64,000 bases of DNA from Desulforamulus hydrothermalis Lam5 = DSM 18033. Its GTDB lineage: Bacteria; Bacillota; Desulfotomaculia; Desulfotomaculales; Desulfotomaculaceae. Shown one piece after another: positions 43,819 to 52,152 of this stretch. Position numbers and translations under genes: made by a program. The notes under the pieces are model-generated. The model had not been told where the DNA came from, made no database searches, and saw only the letters and a list, made by a program, of their open reading frames with translations. The stretch lies in NCBI RefSeq assembly GCF_000315365.1, contig NZ_CAOS01000003.1, forward strand, positions 1 to 64,000. The letters run 5' to 3'. Numbering within the stretch: position 1 is the first letter of the stretch; each line of letters opens with the position of its first letter.

Positions 43819-43847
43819 GACAACACCTCCGGTTAATTATTTAATAT

Positions 43848-44042
43848 TTATATGGGTTTGGTACCCTTCATTTGATCATCTGATTCTTTGCGCAACTTAG
43901 CTTCGCAAAGCTGGCAAAAGGATACTGTTTTTTTAGGTTTGGGAATAAAATCATCCTCATCCTCCCATGGGTCAAAGGATTTTTCTTGTACAATGACCCG
44001 GCCGCACATAATGCATCGTACTTCTTTTTCTTTACTTGTCAT
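43848..44042 (-). CDS. Small zinc-ribbon protein
   Basis: 64 residues. Two CxxC knuckles (RCIMCGRVIV and FCQLCEAKL) bracket an acidic linker (FDPWEDEDDFIPKPKK), likely binding one zinc. ATG 44042 lies after GGGGGTGG; the open frame extends further up without a ribosome site. It precedes the UPF0182 gene by 29 bases on the same strand and may be translated with it. Family unknown. Confidence 0.65.
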   Translation of the reverse strand: MTSKEKEVRCIMCGRVIVQEKSFDPWEDEDDFIPKPKKTVSFCQLCEAKLRKESDDQMKGTKPI

Positions 44043-44181
44043 TCTGCCACCCCCATGTATGCCCTTAAATGGGCTGATTAGTAAGACAATTCTGCCTGCC
44101 AAGACAAAAATCCTGCCTGAAACGGCGCAAAGTAAAATAAATCACAAACCTTTGCATTGGACATACTGAGCCATTGGCAAC

Positions 44182-44206
44182 AAAAAAGACGGACGGCGCC
44201 GCCTTT
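44182..44206 (-). terminator. Terminator of ddl
   Basis: AGGCGGCGCCGTCCGTCT hairpin with a run of T on the minus strand. Confidence 0.6.
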
Positions 44207-44227
44207 TCTGTAATTACCGGTCACTTT

Positions 44228-45166
44228 CTATGATTGCCGGGCCAATTCAACGATACGGCGAACAAGTTCAGGAAACTCGATGCCGGCATGTTTGGCGGCA
44301 TCCGGAAACAGGCTGGTGGCAGTCATGCCAGGTAAGGTGTTTATTTCCAGTGCAAAAGCATCCCTCTGCCGCACGATAAAATCAACCCTGGCCAACCCCC
44401 GGCAACCAATGGCCCGATAGGCTTTTACCGCCAATTCCTTAATGTAGCCCTGGGTTGCTTCGGGCAGCCTGGGCGGAATAATATGATCGCTCAGACCGGG
44501 AGTATACTTTGCTTCATAATCATAAACTCCTTTTGCTGAAGTTATTTCGATAAGCGGCAGCGCCACAGCTTCCTCATTGCCAAGCACCGATGCGGTAACT
44601 TCCATGCCGGCGATGAATTCTTCAATTAATACATCATGGTCATACTCTAACGCATTTTGGATGGCAGAGCTCATTTTATCTTGTTGATGAACAAAGGAAA
44701 TGCCTATGGTTGACCCCTGGGTATTGGCTTTGACAACTGCCGGTATGCCCACTTCCTTAAAGACCCGCACAGCCGCCTGATCTAAGCCGTTTGTATATAC
44801 CTCCCGGCGGTTTACCACTGTGAACCGCGGCGTCGGAATACCTTCCATCATAAATATTTTCTTGGTGGCAATTTTGTTAATGGCCAGTGCGCTGGCCAAA
44901 ACCCCACTGCCGGTATAAGGAATATCTAACATTTCCAGTAAGCCTTGGATGGTCCCATCTTCTCCGTATTTTCCGTGCAGTGCCAAAAAAGCCAGTTCTA
45001 TTTTATTTTTTTTAAGCTGTTCTACCAGGTCAATACCTACATCAATTTTGGTTACACAGGTATAACCGGCTGCCAGCAGAGCCCGGTAAACAGCTTCGCC
45101 GCTGCGCAAAGATACTTCTCGTTCGGCCGACCTTCCACCGCACAAAACGCCGATATGCAATGTCAC
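44228..45166 (-). CDS. ddl: D-alanine--D-alanine ligase
   Basis: 312 residues. GVLCGGRSAEREVSLRSG at the N-terminus, LHGKYGEDGTIQG with ATP-binding residues, VVKANTQGSTIGIS, EEFIAGMEVTASVLG, DYEAKYT, and the ATP-grasp metal site RVDFIVR with LEINTLPGMT. It makes D-Ala-D-Ala for peptidoglycan. GTG 45166 is the longest start; TTG 45160 stands at a better distance from AAAGGGG. Isolated gene. Confidence 0.97.
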   Translation of the reverse strand: MTLHIGVLCGGRSAEREVSLRSGEAVYRALLAAGYTCVTKIDVGIDLVEQLKKNKIELAFLALHGKYGEDGTIQGLLEMLDIPYTGSGVLASALAINKIATKKIFMMEGIPTPRFTVVNRREVYTNGLDQAAVRVFKEVGIPAVVKANTQGSTIGISFVHQQDKMSSAIQNALEYDHDVLIEEFIAGMEVTASVLGNEEAVALPLIEITSAKGVYDYEAKYTPGLSDHIIPPRLPEATQGYIKELAVKAYRAIGCRGLARVDFIVRQRDAFALEINTLPGMTATSLFPDAAKHAGIEFPELVRRIVELARQS

Positions 45167-45610
45167 ATCCCCTTTCTTCCCAGCCGGTGCATGCCGGCAT
45201 TTCTACAATTTTATTATATTCTGAAGACATACACAAAATCCTTGCTGGTTAATATTCCTTTTTTAAAATACAGGCAGTTAATTACAATACTGTATAAACT
45301 TTAGTTTAAAAAATATTTTACATTTCAAAGTATAACGTAGTAAACTATGTAATGTGCTTTTGACATCTATCTATACTTACTTAATCTACAACAAACAACA
45401 TAATGAATTACTAAAAAATATAACATTAATATTAATTGGCAATTGGTTAAATTTTTTTACAATCAAAAATAATATTGAACAAATATACTATTAAAGTATT
45501 TTCTAAATCAAAAGACATTTTCATATATTACAACATATTGTCCTTAAATTGACTTTGATAATATAAACATGAGATAATTTGCACAAGCAAATAACCAGGG
45601 AGGAGATTTT
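45167..45610. other. A+T-rich region upstream of the hydrogenase gene
   Basis: No gene. A likely sigma-A promoter is TTGACT (45549-45554), 18 bases, GATAAT (45573-45578), 33 bases before the start codon. Around 45330-45350 there is a TAGTaaACTA half-site palindrome with an unassigned function. Confidence 0.5.
45549..45578 (+). promoter_or_regulatory. Candidate sigma-A promoter of the hydrogenase gene
   Basis: TTGACT and GATAAT with 18-base spacing, upstream of GGGAGGAG. Confidence 0.5.
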
Positions 45611-46999
45611 ATGAACCCCGTATCGGAAATAACTAAACTCCGCCGAGATCTCTTTACCAAAATTGCCCGCTGGGCACTTCATCATCCTTTGGATGCTCCC
45701 TTTGAGATGGATATATCAGCTATGGTTAAAGAAATGATTCCTGACGGACCCGCTCGTTACCGGTGCTGTATTCATAAAGAAAGAGCCATTGTTGAAGAAC
45801 GGATAAAAATCGCCGTGGGTTTAACTCCGGTTAATCACCCGGTTACAGTAATCTCAGAGGCATGCAACGGCTGCTCATTAAATAAATATGTGGTAACTGA
45901 CGCCTGTCAAAATTGTGTGGCTCACCCCTGCCGCAACAGTTGCCCCAAAAAAGCAATTTCTGTGATCCAAAACCGTGCCTTTATTGATCAGGTTTCTTGT
46001 GTCGAGTGCGGTAAGTGTGCCAAAGCCTGTCCCTATAATGCCATTATAGAAATTAACCGTCCTTGTGAACGGGCTTGTGCTATTGGTGCCATTAAGGTTG
46101 ACGATTCCCGCAAAGCAATTATTGATAATGAATTATGCGTTTCCTGCGGTTTATGTGTAACTGTTTGTCCCTTTGGCGCCATTACCGACCTGTCACAAAT
46201 GCTGGATGTTATTGTTTCCCTGCGGGTTAAAGAACAGCCCCATGTGGCAGTTATTGCACCGGCCATTGCAGGCCAATTCGGCCCAAAGGTTTCACCGGAG
46301 CAAATCAAAACCGCTTTGCAACAACTGGGCTTTGACGATGTGGTTGAAGCAGCCCTGGGAGCGGACATTGTATCTAAGCTGGAAGCTCAGGAAATTATGG
46401 AACATGCCGCTCAAACCAATGTTATGACCAACTCCTGCTGCCCGGCCTTTGCACAAGCTGTACGCAAAAAACTGCCGGAACTGCAGGACAAAATTTCCAC
46501 CACCTTATCTCCCATGCGGGTTGCCGGTCAGTTAGTTAAGAATAAGTATGACGGAAAAGTAACAACGGTTTTTATAGGACCTTGCATAGCTAAAAAAGCA
46601 GAAGCCAACCAAGGAGATGAAATAGACCTGGTGTTAACCTTTGAGGAACTGTCAGCTATTTTATCTGCAAAGGAAATTGATCTAGCCGGCCTTCCTCCCA
46701 CCGCAATGACCGGTGTAACTCCCAACGGCAGGCTATTTGCAAGGGCCGGCGGCGTGAGCACCGCTGTTCGTAAGCATTTAGGCGATATTTCGTTAAACGT
46801 GATGCAGGTTCAGGGTCTGGGACAATGCCTTGCTGCTTTAAAAACTGCCGCTAAGCAAACCAATGACAGCTTTACCTTTATTGAGTGCATGGCCTGCGAA
46901 GGCGGCTGCGTGGGCGGCCCCGGAACCATGGTTACACCCGCTGTAGGTACCAGAGCAGTGGAAAAGCATGCCGGCGAAGGCATTATCTTACCTAAATAA
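45611..46999 (+). CDS. Monomeric [FeFe] hydrogenase (group B type)
   Basis: 462 residues. N-terminal domain, then cysteine clusters for Fe-S centres (ACNGCSL, CQNCVAHPCRNSCP, CVECGKCAKACPYNAI, CVSCGLCVTVCPFGAI) leading to the H-cluster domain: TNSCCPAF, GPCIAKKAEA and CMACEGGCVGGPG supply the cluster cysteines. The short chain and TNSCCPAF/GPCIAKK variants fit group B hydrogenases, whose role (ferredoxin-linked proton reduction or sensing) is little studied. ATG 45611 follows GGGAGGAG. Single gene; maturation genes (hydEFG) are not in the window. A hairpin follows its stop. Confidence 0.9.
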   Translation: MNPVSEITKLRRDLFTKIARWALHHPLDAPFEMDISAMVKEMIPDGPARYRCCIHKERAIVEERIKIAVGLTPVNHPVTVISEACNGCSLNKYVVTDACQNCVAHPCRNSCPKKAISVIQNRAFIDQVSCVECGKCAKACPYNAIIEINRPCERACAIGAIKVDDSRKAIIDNELCVSCGLCVTVCPFGAITDLSQMLDVIVSLRVKEQPHVAVIAPAIAGQFGPKVSPEQIKTALQQLGFDDVVEAALGADIVSKLEAQEIMEHAAQTNVMTNSCCPAFAQAVRKKLPELQDKISTTLSPMRVAGQLVKNKYDGKVTTVFIGPCIAKKAEANQGDEIDLVLTFEELSAILSAKEIDLAGLPPTAMTGVTPNGRLFARAGGVSTAVRKHLGDISLNVMQVQGLGQCLAALKTAAKQTNDSFTFIECMACEGGCVGGPGTMVTPAVGTRAVEKHAGEGIILPK

Positions 47000-47000
47000 C

Positions 47001-47020
47001 AAACCGGCCCCAGGCCGGTT
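47001..47020 (+). terminator. Terminator-like hairpin, left of the nested-hairpin element
   Basis: AAACCGGCC / GGCCGGTTT directly after the hydrogenase stop. An almost identical hairpin lies on the other side of the element at 47289-47307. Confidence 0.7.
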
Positions 47021-47021
47021 T

Positions 47022-47283
47022 CAGAGTGTCAACAAACATTATCGGTGGTTTATGATCCCCTTTGGCTCCGGTCTACGCACCGACAGCACTATGATTCGCT
47101 ACGGTCGCCATTGGGGTCGCCTCAACCGGGCCATCCTGGCCCGGTTCGGCTGGCGCCCACGTCCTGTGGGCGCCACCCCAATGGCTCCTTTCGCTCATCA
47201 AGTGCTGTTGCCGGTGCTTCGACAAGTCGCCGACAGGGGATCATAAAACCACCTCACTTTGTTTTACAACCTTTGTCTACAGT
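47022..47283 (+). repeat. Nested-hairpin element, full copy 1
   Basis: About 262 bases, matching 62322-62580 with roughly a dozen substitutions and three single-base gaps. Structure seen by pairing: an outer stem (GGTGGTTTATGATCCCC at 47044-47060 with GGGGATCATAAAACCACC at 47236-47253, one bulge); a middle pairing of GCACCGACAGCACT with the right arm; a 10-bp stem CCATTGGGGT (47108-47117) / ACCCCAATGG (47175-47184); inside it two perfect hairpins, AACCGGGCCA/TGGCCCGGTT (47124-47146) and TGGCGCCCAC/GTGGGCGCCA (47151-47175). Spurious reading frames cross it. Confidence 0.85.
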
Positions 47284-47288
47284 TTGAG

Positions 47289-47307
47289 ACCGGCCCCAGG
47301 CCGGTTT
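47289..47307 (+). terminator. Terminator-like hairpin, right of the nested-hairpin element
   Basis: ACCGGCC / GGCCGGT, the same sequence as at 47001-47020, followed by TTAACTG. Confidence 0.6.
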
Positions 47308-47460
47308 AACTGTTACCGTTTTTTTTGAATTTCTTTGGTACGGGTGAGACAGTAAAAAATGCAGCATTTGCAGAAAATAATAATTTATTTTAAAAATCGT
47401 TGGTTTAATTTTGTCAAGTTTTATAAAAAAACGGCAACCATTAAAGGTTGCCGTTTTCAC

Positions 47461-47536
47461 TGGCGGGGGCACTAGGACTCGAACCCAGAACCAACGGTTT
47501 TGGAGACCGCTACTCTACCAATTGAGCTATACCCCC
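47461..47536 (-). tRNA. trnW: tRNA-Trp (anticodon CCA)
   Basis: 76 bases including the coded CCA tail. Acceptor stem GGGGGTA / TGCCCCC, D-arm AGCTCAATTGG, anticodon stem-loop CGGTCTCCAAAACCG with CCA as anticodon, T-arm GGTTCGAGTCC (with U54-equivalent TTCGA). A stretch of hairpin-like sequence (47437-47458, GGCAACC/GGTTGCC) follows on the minus strand as terminator. Confidence 0.95.
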
Positions 47537-47727
47537 GTATGTACTTCCCTAACGCAAGAATTAGTATAGCAAAAACTTAACGATTAGTCAACATAAAATT
47601 TTTATCCTGCACAGTAACCATTTCCATGATAGGATAATGAAGCTTGGTATATTTTTATTTTATCAATTTAAACTACCTTTAAACAATGGTAAATATATAA
47701 AAAATTTATGAGGCAGGTGAATAATCA

Positions 47728-47892
47728 ATGGGGCATTTCTTTTATTTTGACCCCAAGGAAAATAACCTTGCGGCATCCGCAGGGCAGGCAAAGGGCAATC
47801 AGCCTAAAATTAACCTGACAGCACCGGCAGAATGGACTTACTGTGAAAAAGAACAAGAGCTTACAGAATTTGCCGCTCGCAATAAAAAATAA
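47728..47892 (+). CDS. Small hypothetical protein (54 residues)
   Basis: MGHFFYFDPKENNLAASAGQ with an acidic C-terminal half (EWTYCEKEQELTEFAARNKK). ATG 47728 is preceded by AGGCAGGTGA, a usable ribosome site. The sequence is soluble and not recognised. It ends at the start of a structured segment (47898-47977) and a strong terminator (47999-48030). Confidence 0.55.
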   Translation: MGHFFYFDPKENNLAASAGQAKGNQPKINLTAPAEWTYCEKEQELTEFAARNKK

Positions 47893-47897
47893 AAAAC

Positions 47898-47977
47898 GCC
47901 GACAACCCCGGGGTGACGGAAGCGAATCATCGCTGTGGCTGTCAGACCGGAGTTAAGGTGAATTACCACCCGTCGGC
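47898..47977. other. Structured segment closed by a 6-bp stem, possible RNA
   Basis: GCCGAC (47898-47903) pairs with GTCGGC (47972-47977); inside are GAAGCGAATCATCGC, GACCGGAG and GGTGAATTACC, each able to form small hairpins. On the plus strand the segment runs into a terminator hairpin; on the minus strand the outer stem is followed by TTTTTT, so it could also be a terminated RNA read leftwards. It does not match a riboswitch class I could identify. Confidence 0.4.
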
Positions 47978-47998
47978 AAGGCCTTGTCAGCATTTAAA

Positions 47999-48030
47999 AT
48001 CCCAGGGGTAAAACACCCCTGGGATTTTTT
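47999..48030. terminator. Bidirectional terminator between the small gene and the EF-G-like gene
   Basis: AATCCCAGGGGT / ACCCCTGGGATT with T run on the right (plus strand) and TTTT on the minus strand. Confidence 0.9.
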
Positions 48031-48031
48031 A

Positions 48032-50038
48032 CTATTTATTAGCTTCTTTTTCTTCCCGGGCCTTTTTAATTACCAATTCAGCTTCGCGGCCGGAAAATTC
48101 TTCATAGCTGTAGAATTCCATGGTAAAAGAACCACGGCCTTGGGTCATGGATTTTAAATCAATGGCATACCGGTACATTTCGGACAGAGGTACCTGGGCG
48201 CGGACTTTTACCAGCTTGCCCATGGGTTCGGTACCCAGTACACGCCCCCGTTTGGTATTAAAGTCACTGATTATGTCACCCATAAATTGTTCAGGCACAG
48301 TGACTTCCACGTTTTGAATGGGTTCCAGCAAAACCGGGCTGGCCTGTTCACAACCTTTTTTGAAGGCTAAATGGGCGGCAATCTTAAAGGCCATTTCGGA
48401 AGAATCCACCGGGTGATAGGAACCGTCATACAGGGTGGCTTTCAAACCGGTAACCGGGAATCCGGCCAGCACCCCTTCTTCCATGGCTTCCCGCAGGCCC
48501 TTTTCTACGGCCGGGAAATAGTTCTTCGGTACCGCACCGCCGAAAACTTCTTCGGCAAAAACAAAGTGCTCTTGCGAGGGCTCAAAACGAATCCAAACGT
48601 GACCGTATTGGCCCCGGCCACCCGATTGCTTTTTGTGTTTGCCTTCCACTTCAACTTTCTTACGAATGGTTTCGCGGTAAGGAACCTTGGGTTCTTCCAG
48701 CACCACGTCAACGCCAAATTTTTTCTTCAGGCGCTCAACCATAATTTGGGTTTGGGCTTCGCCCATGGTAATCAGCAAAGTTTGTTTGGTTTCCGTATTC
48801 TTTTGTACTTTTATAGTAGGATCTTCTTCGGTTAACTTTAACAGAGCATCCCCCAGCTTGTCTTCGTCGTTTTTACTTTTGGGAGCTACCGCTGTGGTTA
48901 AGGTGGGAACCGGGAAATCGATACCGGCCAATTCCATAGGCTTGTCTTTGTCAGCCAGGGTATCACCGGTATTGGTATCCTGCAGTTTTACCAGTACAGC
49001 CAAGTCGCCGCAGGGAACAACTTCGGTGGGACCGGTGGTTTTGCCCCTTACATATAAAATTTGACCTATTTTTTCCGGTTTATCTTTGGTTACATTAACA
49101 ATGGCCGAGTCATTTCTTAATTGTCCCCGGAACACCCGGATAAAGTTCATTTTGCCAACATATGGGTCAGCGATAGTTTTAAATACCAAGGCGGCCACAG
49201 GACCTTCTTCAACCTTGGGAGCCGGGAAATATGCGGCCAAAAAGTCCAAAATTTGAGCTACCCCGATATTTTTCGTTGCGCTGCAGGCCAGTACGGGCAC
49301 CACTTTGCCCAGCGCCAAGCATTTACGGAAGCCGTCTTTAATTTCGTCCGGAGTCAGTTCTTCTCCTTCCAGGTATTTCATGGTTAATTCATCGTCGCCC
49401 TCAGCGGCAGCTTCCACCAGCGCTTCACGGTACACTGCCGTTTGGTCAACCAACTCACCCGGGATAGGTGTTTCTTTGCCCTTGCCATCACCGGTCAATG
49501 CTTTCTGATCAATTATGTTGACAACACCGGTAAAGTCTGTAAAGGCGCCTATGGGCAGCTGGATGGGGACAAAATTGGCGCCAAATTTGCTTTTCAAATC
49601 CTCAAGCACTTTGTCAAAGTTCGCGTTTTCACGATCCATCTTATTAATAACTACAATTTTAGGCAATTCCTCACACATATCCCAGATCACTTCATGCTGA
49701 ACCTGAACGCCGTCTACAGCTGACACTACCATTAAAGCACCGTCAGCCACCCGCAAGGAACCTTTTACTTCACCTATAAAATCAGAGAAGCCTGGTGTAT
49801 CCAGTAGATTAATTTTGCTATTGTTCCACTCCACAGGTACCAAACTGGTATGAATCGTCATTTTACGGGCAGTTTCTTCAGGATGGTAATCCGCAACAGT
49901 GGTACCGTCTTCTACCCTTCCTAGACGGGACAACGTGCCGGTGTTAAACACCATGGCCTCTACCAAAGAAGTTTTACCAGAACCGCCGTGTGCAACTACT
50001 GCCACATTGCGTAGTTGAGATGTTTGGTAATTTTTCAA
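48032..50038 (-). CDS. Elongation factor G-like GTPase (paralog)
   Basis: 668 residues, shorter than EF-G (about 690). The G1 motif is AHGGSGKTSLVEAM, not AHIDAGKTT as in the canonical factor; G3 LLDTPGFSDF, G4 VINKMDRENANF. Domains III-V follow (TVPEQFMGDIISDFNTKRGR; GRGSFTMEFYSYEEF). This matches the EF-G-like subfamily of Firmicutes and Deltaproteobacteria, with uncertain role (possibly ribosome recycling or a stress role). ATG 50038 follows AGGAGGC. It stands alone, unlike EF-G in the str operon. Confidence 0.9.
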   Translation of the reverse strand: MKNYQTSQLRNVAVVAHGGSGKTSLVEAMVFNTGTLSRLGRVEDGTTVADYHPEETARKMTIHTSLVPVEWNNSKINLLDTPGFSDFIGEVKGSLRVADGALMVVSAVDGVQVQHEVIWDMCEELPKIVVINKMDRENANFDKVLEDLKSKFGANFVPIQLPIGAFTDFTGVVNIIDQKALTGDGKGKETPIPGELVDQTAVYREALVEAAAEGDDELTMKYLEGEELTPDEIKDGFRKCLALGKVVPVLACSATKNIGVAQILDFLAAYFPAPKVEEGPVAALVFKTIADPYVGKMNFIRVFRGQLRNDSAIVNVTKDKPEKIGQILYVRGKTTGPTEVVPCGDLAVLVKLQDTNTGDTLADKDKPMELAGIDFPVPTLTTAVAPKSKNDEDKLGDALLKLTEEDPTIKVQKNTETKQTLLITMGEAQTQIMVERLKKKFGVDVVLEEPKVPYRETIRKKVEVEGKHKKQSGGRGQYGHVWIRFEPSQEHFVFAEEVFGGAVPKNYFPAVEKGLREAMEEGVLAGFPVTGLKATLYDGSYHPVDSSEMAFKIAAHLAFKKGCEQASPVLLEPIQNVEVTVPEQFMGDIISDFNTKRGRVLGTEPMGKLVKVRAQVPLSEMYRYAIDLKSMTQGRGSFTMEFYSYEEFSGREAELVIKKAREEKEANK

Positions 50039-50335
50039 AGTTCAGGCCTCCTTTTGTTTTATAATGGTATCCTTTGTTGGGAAAATATATACATTTTTTC
50101 TATATCTTAGAAAGTCTTAAAATAGCTGCTTGTTTTATCCTCCAGGATCAAGGTTGGCTGATTAAATTTATGTTAACATTTCTACATGTTTTACCTAAAT
50201 CCTCTTAATATATCGAAAATTGAATTTTATTTTTTGCCTTGCCTCAGATTTACTTTGCATACTTTTCATACCGCCACGGACAAGATCATAAATATACATA
50301 GATAATAAACAGGCCTGCTGATTGGCGAAAGGAAA
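50039..50335. other. Divergent intergenic region
   Basis: A+T-rich; holds no gene. No clear promoter was found apart from scattered A+T-rich -10 candidates. Confidence 0.35.
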
Positions 50336-51883
50336 ATGGACATGTCAGGACAATCCTTTATCTTAGGCGCATTAATACTGCTTGGCGCCAGCTTTGTCAA
50401 CCGTATCATCGGCTTTGTTTATCAAATCATGATGATTCGCTTAATTAAGCCGGAAGGGATCGGCTTATTTAATATGGTTTTCCCTGTTTATATTCTGGTG
50501 CTGGTTTTAGCCACCATGGGCATTCCGGTGGCGGTAGCCAAACTGGTGGCGGAGGAAGCAGCCAAACATAACATGCGGGGCGCCAATCGAATTTTTAAAA
50601 TAAGCCTTTTGATTTTGCTTTGTTCCAGTATCTTTTTTACTGTACTGTTGGTCCTGGCTTCGCCCTGGTTAACCAAATATGTTTTCCCTAATCCTAAGGT
50701 GTATTATATTTTTTTGTGCCTGCTGCCCGGCATTATTGTAGTGTCTGTTTGTTCTGTTTTTCGCGGTTACTTCCAGGGCCTCCAACAGATGGCCCCCACA
50801 GCCATCACCCAAACCTTGGAACAAATTGTGCGGGTTACTGCCGGTCTGTCCATTGCTTATCTGATGCTGCCGAGGGGCGTGGAGTATGCCGCGGCAGGTG
50901 CTTCCCTGGGTGTTGTCATTGGCGAGTTTACAGGTTGTTTAGCCATGCTTTACCTTTTTATTAAGAAAAAGCAGCCCGTACCGGCAGGCTACCGGCCGGT
51001 GCATGAACCTCTGCCACAAACTTTGGGGCGAATATTTACCCTGGGGATTCCGGTTACTATGACAAGATTTGCCAGCACCCTGCTGATTTCCGCTGAAGCG
51101 TTTTTTATCCCGCAGCGTCTGCAGGCGTCAGGCATGTCTGTTCAGCAGGCCACCTCCGTCTATGGCCAGTTGGTGGGAATTGCCGAAACCTTATTGTATA
51201 CCCCGTCCATGGTTACCATAGCCCTGGCTACCGCTCTGGTGCCGGCTATTTCGGATGCCCTGGCGCTGGAAAATTACCGGCTGGTGCAAACCAGAACTGC
51301 CCAGGCTTTACGCATTACCATCGGTGTTGGTTTACCCTGTGCAGCTGCTTTTTGCTTGTTAGCTCAAGAATTGTGCGGCATCTTGTTTGGCTACGAGGAT
51401 GCCGGGAGGCTTCTGGCAGCCCTGGCTCTGGGTGGTCCTTTTTTGTACTTTCAGCAAACCAGCACCGGTATTTTACAGGGCATGGGCCAGGCTGTTAAAC
51501 CTTTTAAAAATTTAGTTATTGCATCTGCCTTTAAATTATGGGGTCTCTATTTCCTGACTCCTCTCATGGGAATTCTGGGTTCTGTTCTTTCCCTTAACCT
51601 GTTTTATGTGCTGATGGCTTTATTAAACTATTTTGATTTACGCAAGTTAATCGGTTATCGTGTGCAGTTTACCGCCGACATTGCCAAACCGTTGCTGTCT
51701 GCCGGCGGCATGGCTGTGGTAATTTGGCAAATTAAAATAATTTGCTCTGCTTCTCCGGTATTAACATTAATCGGCGCGTTGTCGGCCGGCGGACTGGCCT
51801 ATATATTGCTTCTCTTTTTGTTGGGCGGCATTCAACGTCAAGATTTTTGGCATATTGTAAAACTGGTAGTCAAGCGATTTTAA
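50336..51883 (+). CDS. spoVB: SpoVB-like polysaccharide/lipid II flippase (MOP superfamily)
   Basis: 515 residues, about 14 membrane spans. The N-terminal SFILGALILLGASFVNRIIG and MMIRLIKPEGIGLFNMVFPV, later GRIFTLGIPVTMTRFASTLL and GMSVQQATSVYGQLVGIAET follow stage V sporulation protein B. SpoVB is needed for spore cortex synthesis. ATG 50336 follows GAAAGGAAA. The gene ends with a terminator. Confidence 0.88.
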   Translation: MDMSGQSFILGALILLGASFVNRIIGFVYQIMMIRLIKPEGIGLFNMVFPVYILVLVLATMGIPVAVAKLVAEEAAKHNMRGANRIFKISLLILLCSSIFFTVLLVLASPWLTKYVFPNPKVYYIFLCLLPGIIVVSVCSVFRGYFQGLQQMAPTAITQTLEQIVRVTAGLSIAYLMLPRGVEYAAAGASLGVVIGEFTGCLAMLYLFIKKKQPVPAGYRPVHEPLPQTLGRIFTLGIPVTMTRFASTLLISAEAFFIPQRLQASGMSVQQATSVYGQLVGIAETLLYTPSMVTIALATALVPAISDALALENYRLVQTRTAQALRITIGVGLPCAAAFCLLAQELCGILFGYEDAGRLLAALALGGPFLYFQQTSTGILQGMGQAVKPFKNLVIASAFKLWGLYFLTPLMGILGSVLSLNLFYVLMALLNYFDLRKLIGYRVQFTADIAKPLLSAGGMAVVIWQIKIICSASPVLTLIGALSAGGLAYILLLFLLGGIQRQDFWHIVKLVVKRF

Positions 51884-51894
51884 TAAAATCATGC

Positions 51895-51915
51895 TGGTTG
51901 AAAAACCATTTTTTT
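51895..51915 (+). terminator. Terminator after spoVB
   Basis: TGGTT / AACCA short hairpin and seven T. Confidence 0.7.
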
Positions 51916-52020
51916 AGCCAAATATTTTTTCGGGCAGCGTCACATACTAGACATATCATAAGGATAAAATAATTTTTTAAGTCAACAAAAATATTGGAAA
52001 AGAACCATTGATTTATGGGT

Positions 52021-52090
52021 GCCGCAGACAAGCCGTTCAGGTAAGGCAGATAAAATTAACGTGTTCTGACTGAACGGCAAGTAGTGCGGC
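52021..52090 (+). other. Nested-stem structure upstream of the spore-protein-like gene
   Basis: Outer stem GCCGCA (52021-52026) / TGCGGC (52085-52090) and inner stem GCCGTTCAG (52032-52040) / CTGAACGGC (52070-52078) are perfect and in register. It lies 60 bases before the ribosome site of the small gene, so it may be a leader RNA or small RNA. Confidence 0.4.
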
Positions 52091-52152
52091 CAAGGGTAAA
52101 TTGTTAATAACTGTTAATAACTTTTAAGAATTTTATTAAGGAGGGAATTATT

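Noticed and set aside
46968-47287. Two overlapping frames across the repeat (MVYDPLWLRSTHRQHYDS-type products)
   Set aside because: The frames follow the nested-hairpin element in both copies, have hairpin-derived composition and diverge by frameshift between copies; not protein coding.
47898-47977. THF, cobalamin or SRP-type RNA at this segment
   Set aside because: Single short motifs (GGTGAA, GATTCGC) are similar but the conserved cores and order do not fit any of these classes.
48032-50038. Canonical elongation factor G (fusA)
   Set aside because: The G1 motif AHGGSGKTS and shorter length place it in the EF-G-like paralog group, and it is not in a ribosomal operon.
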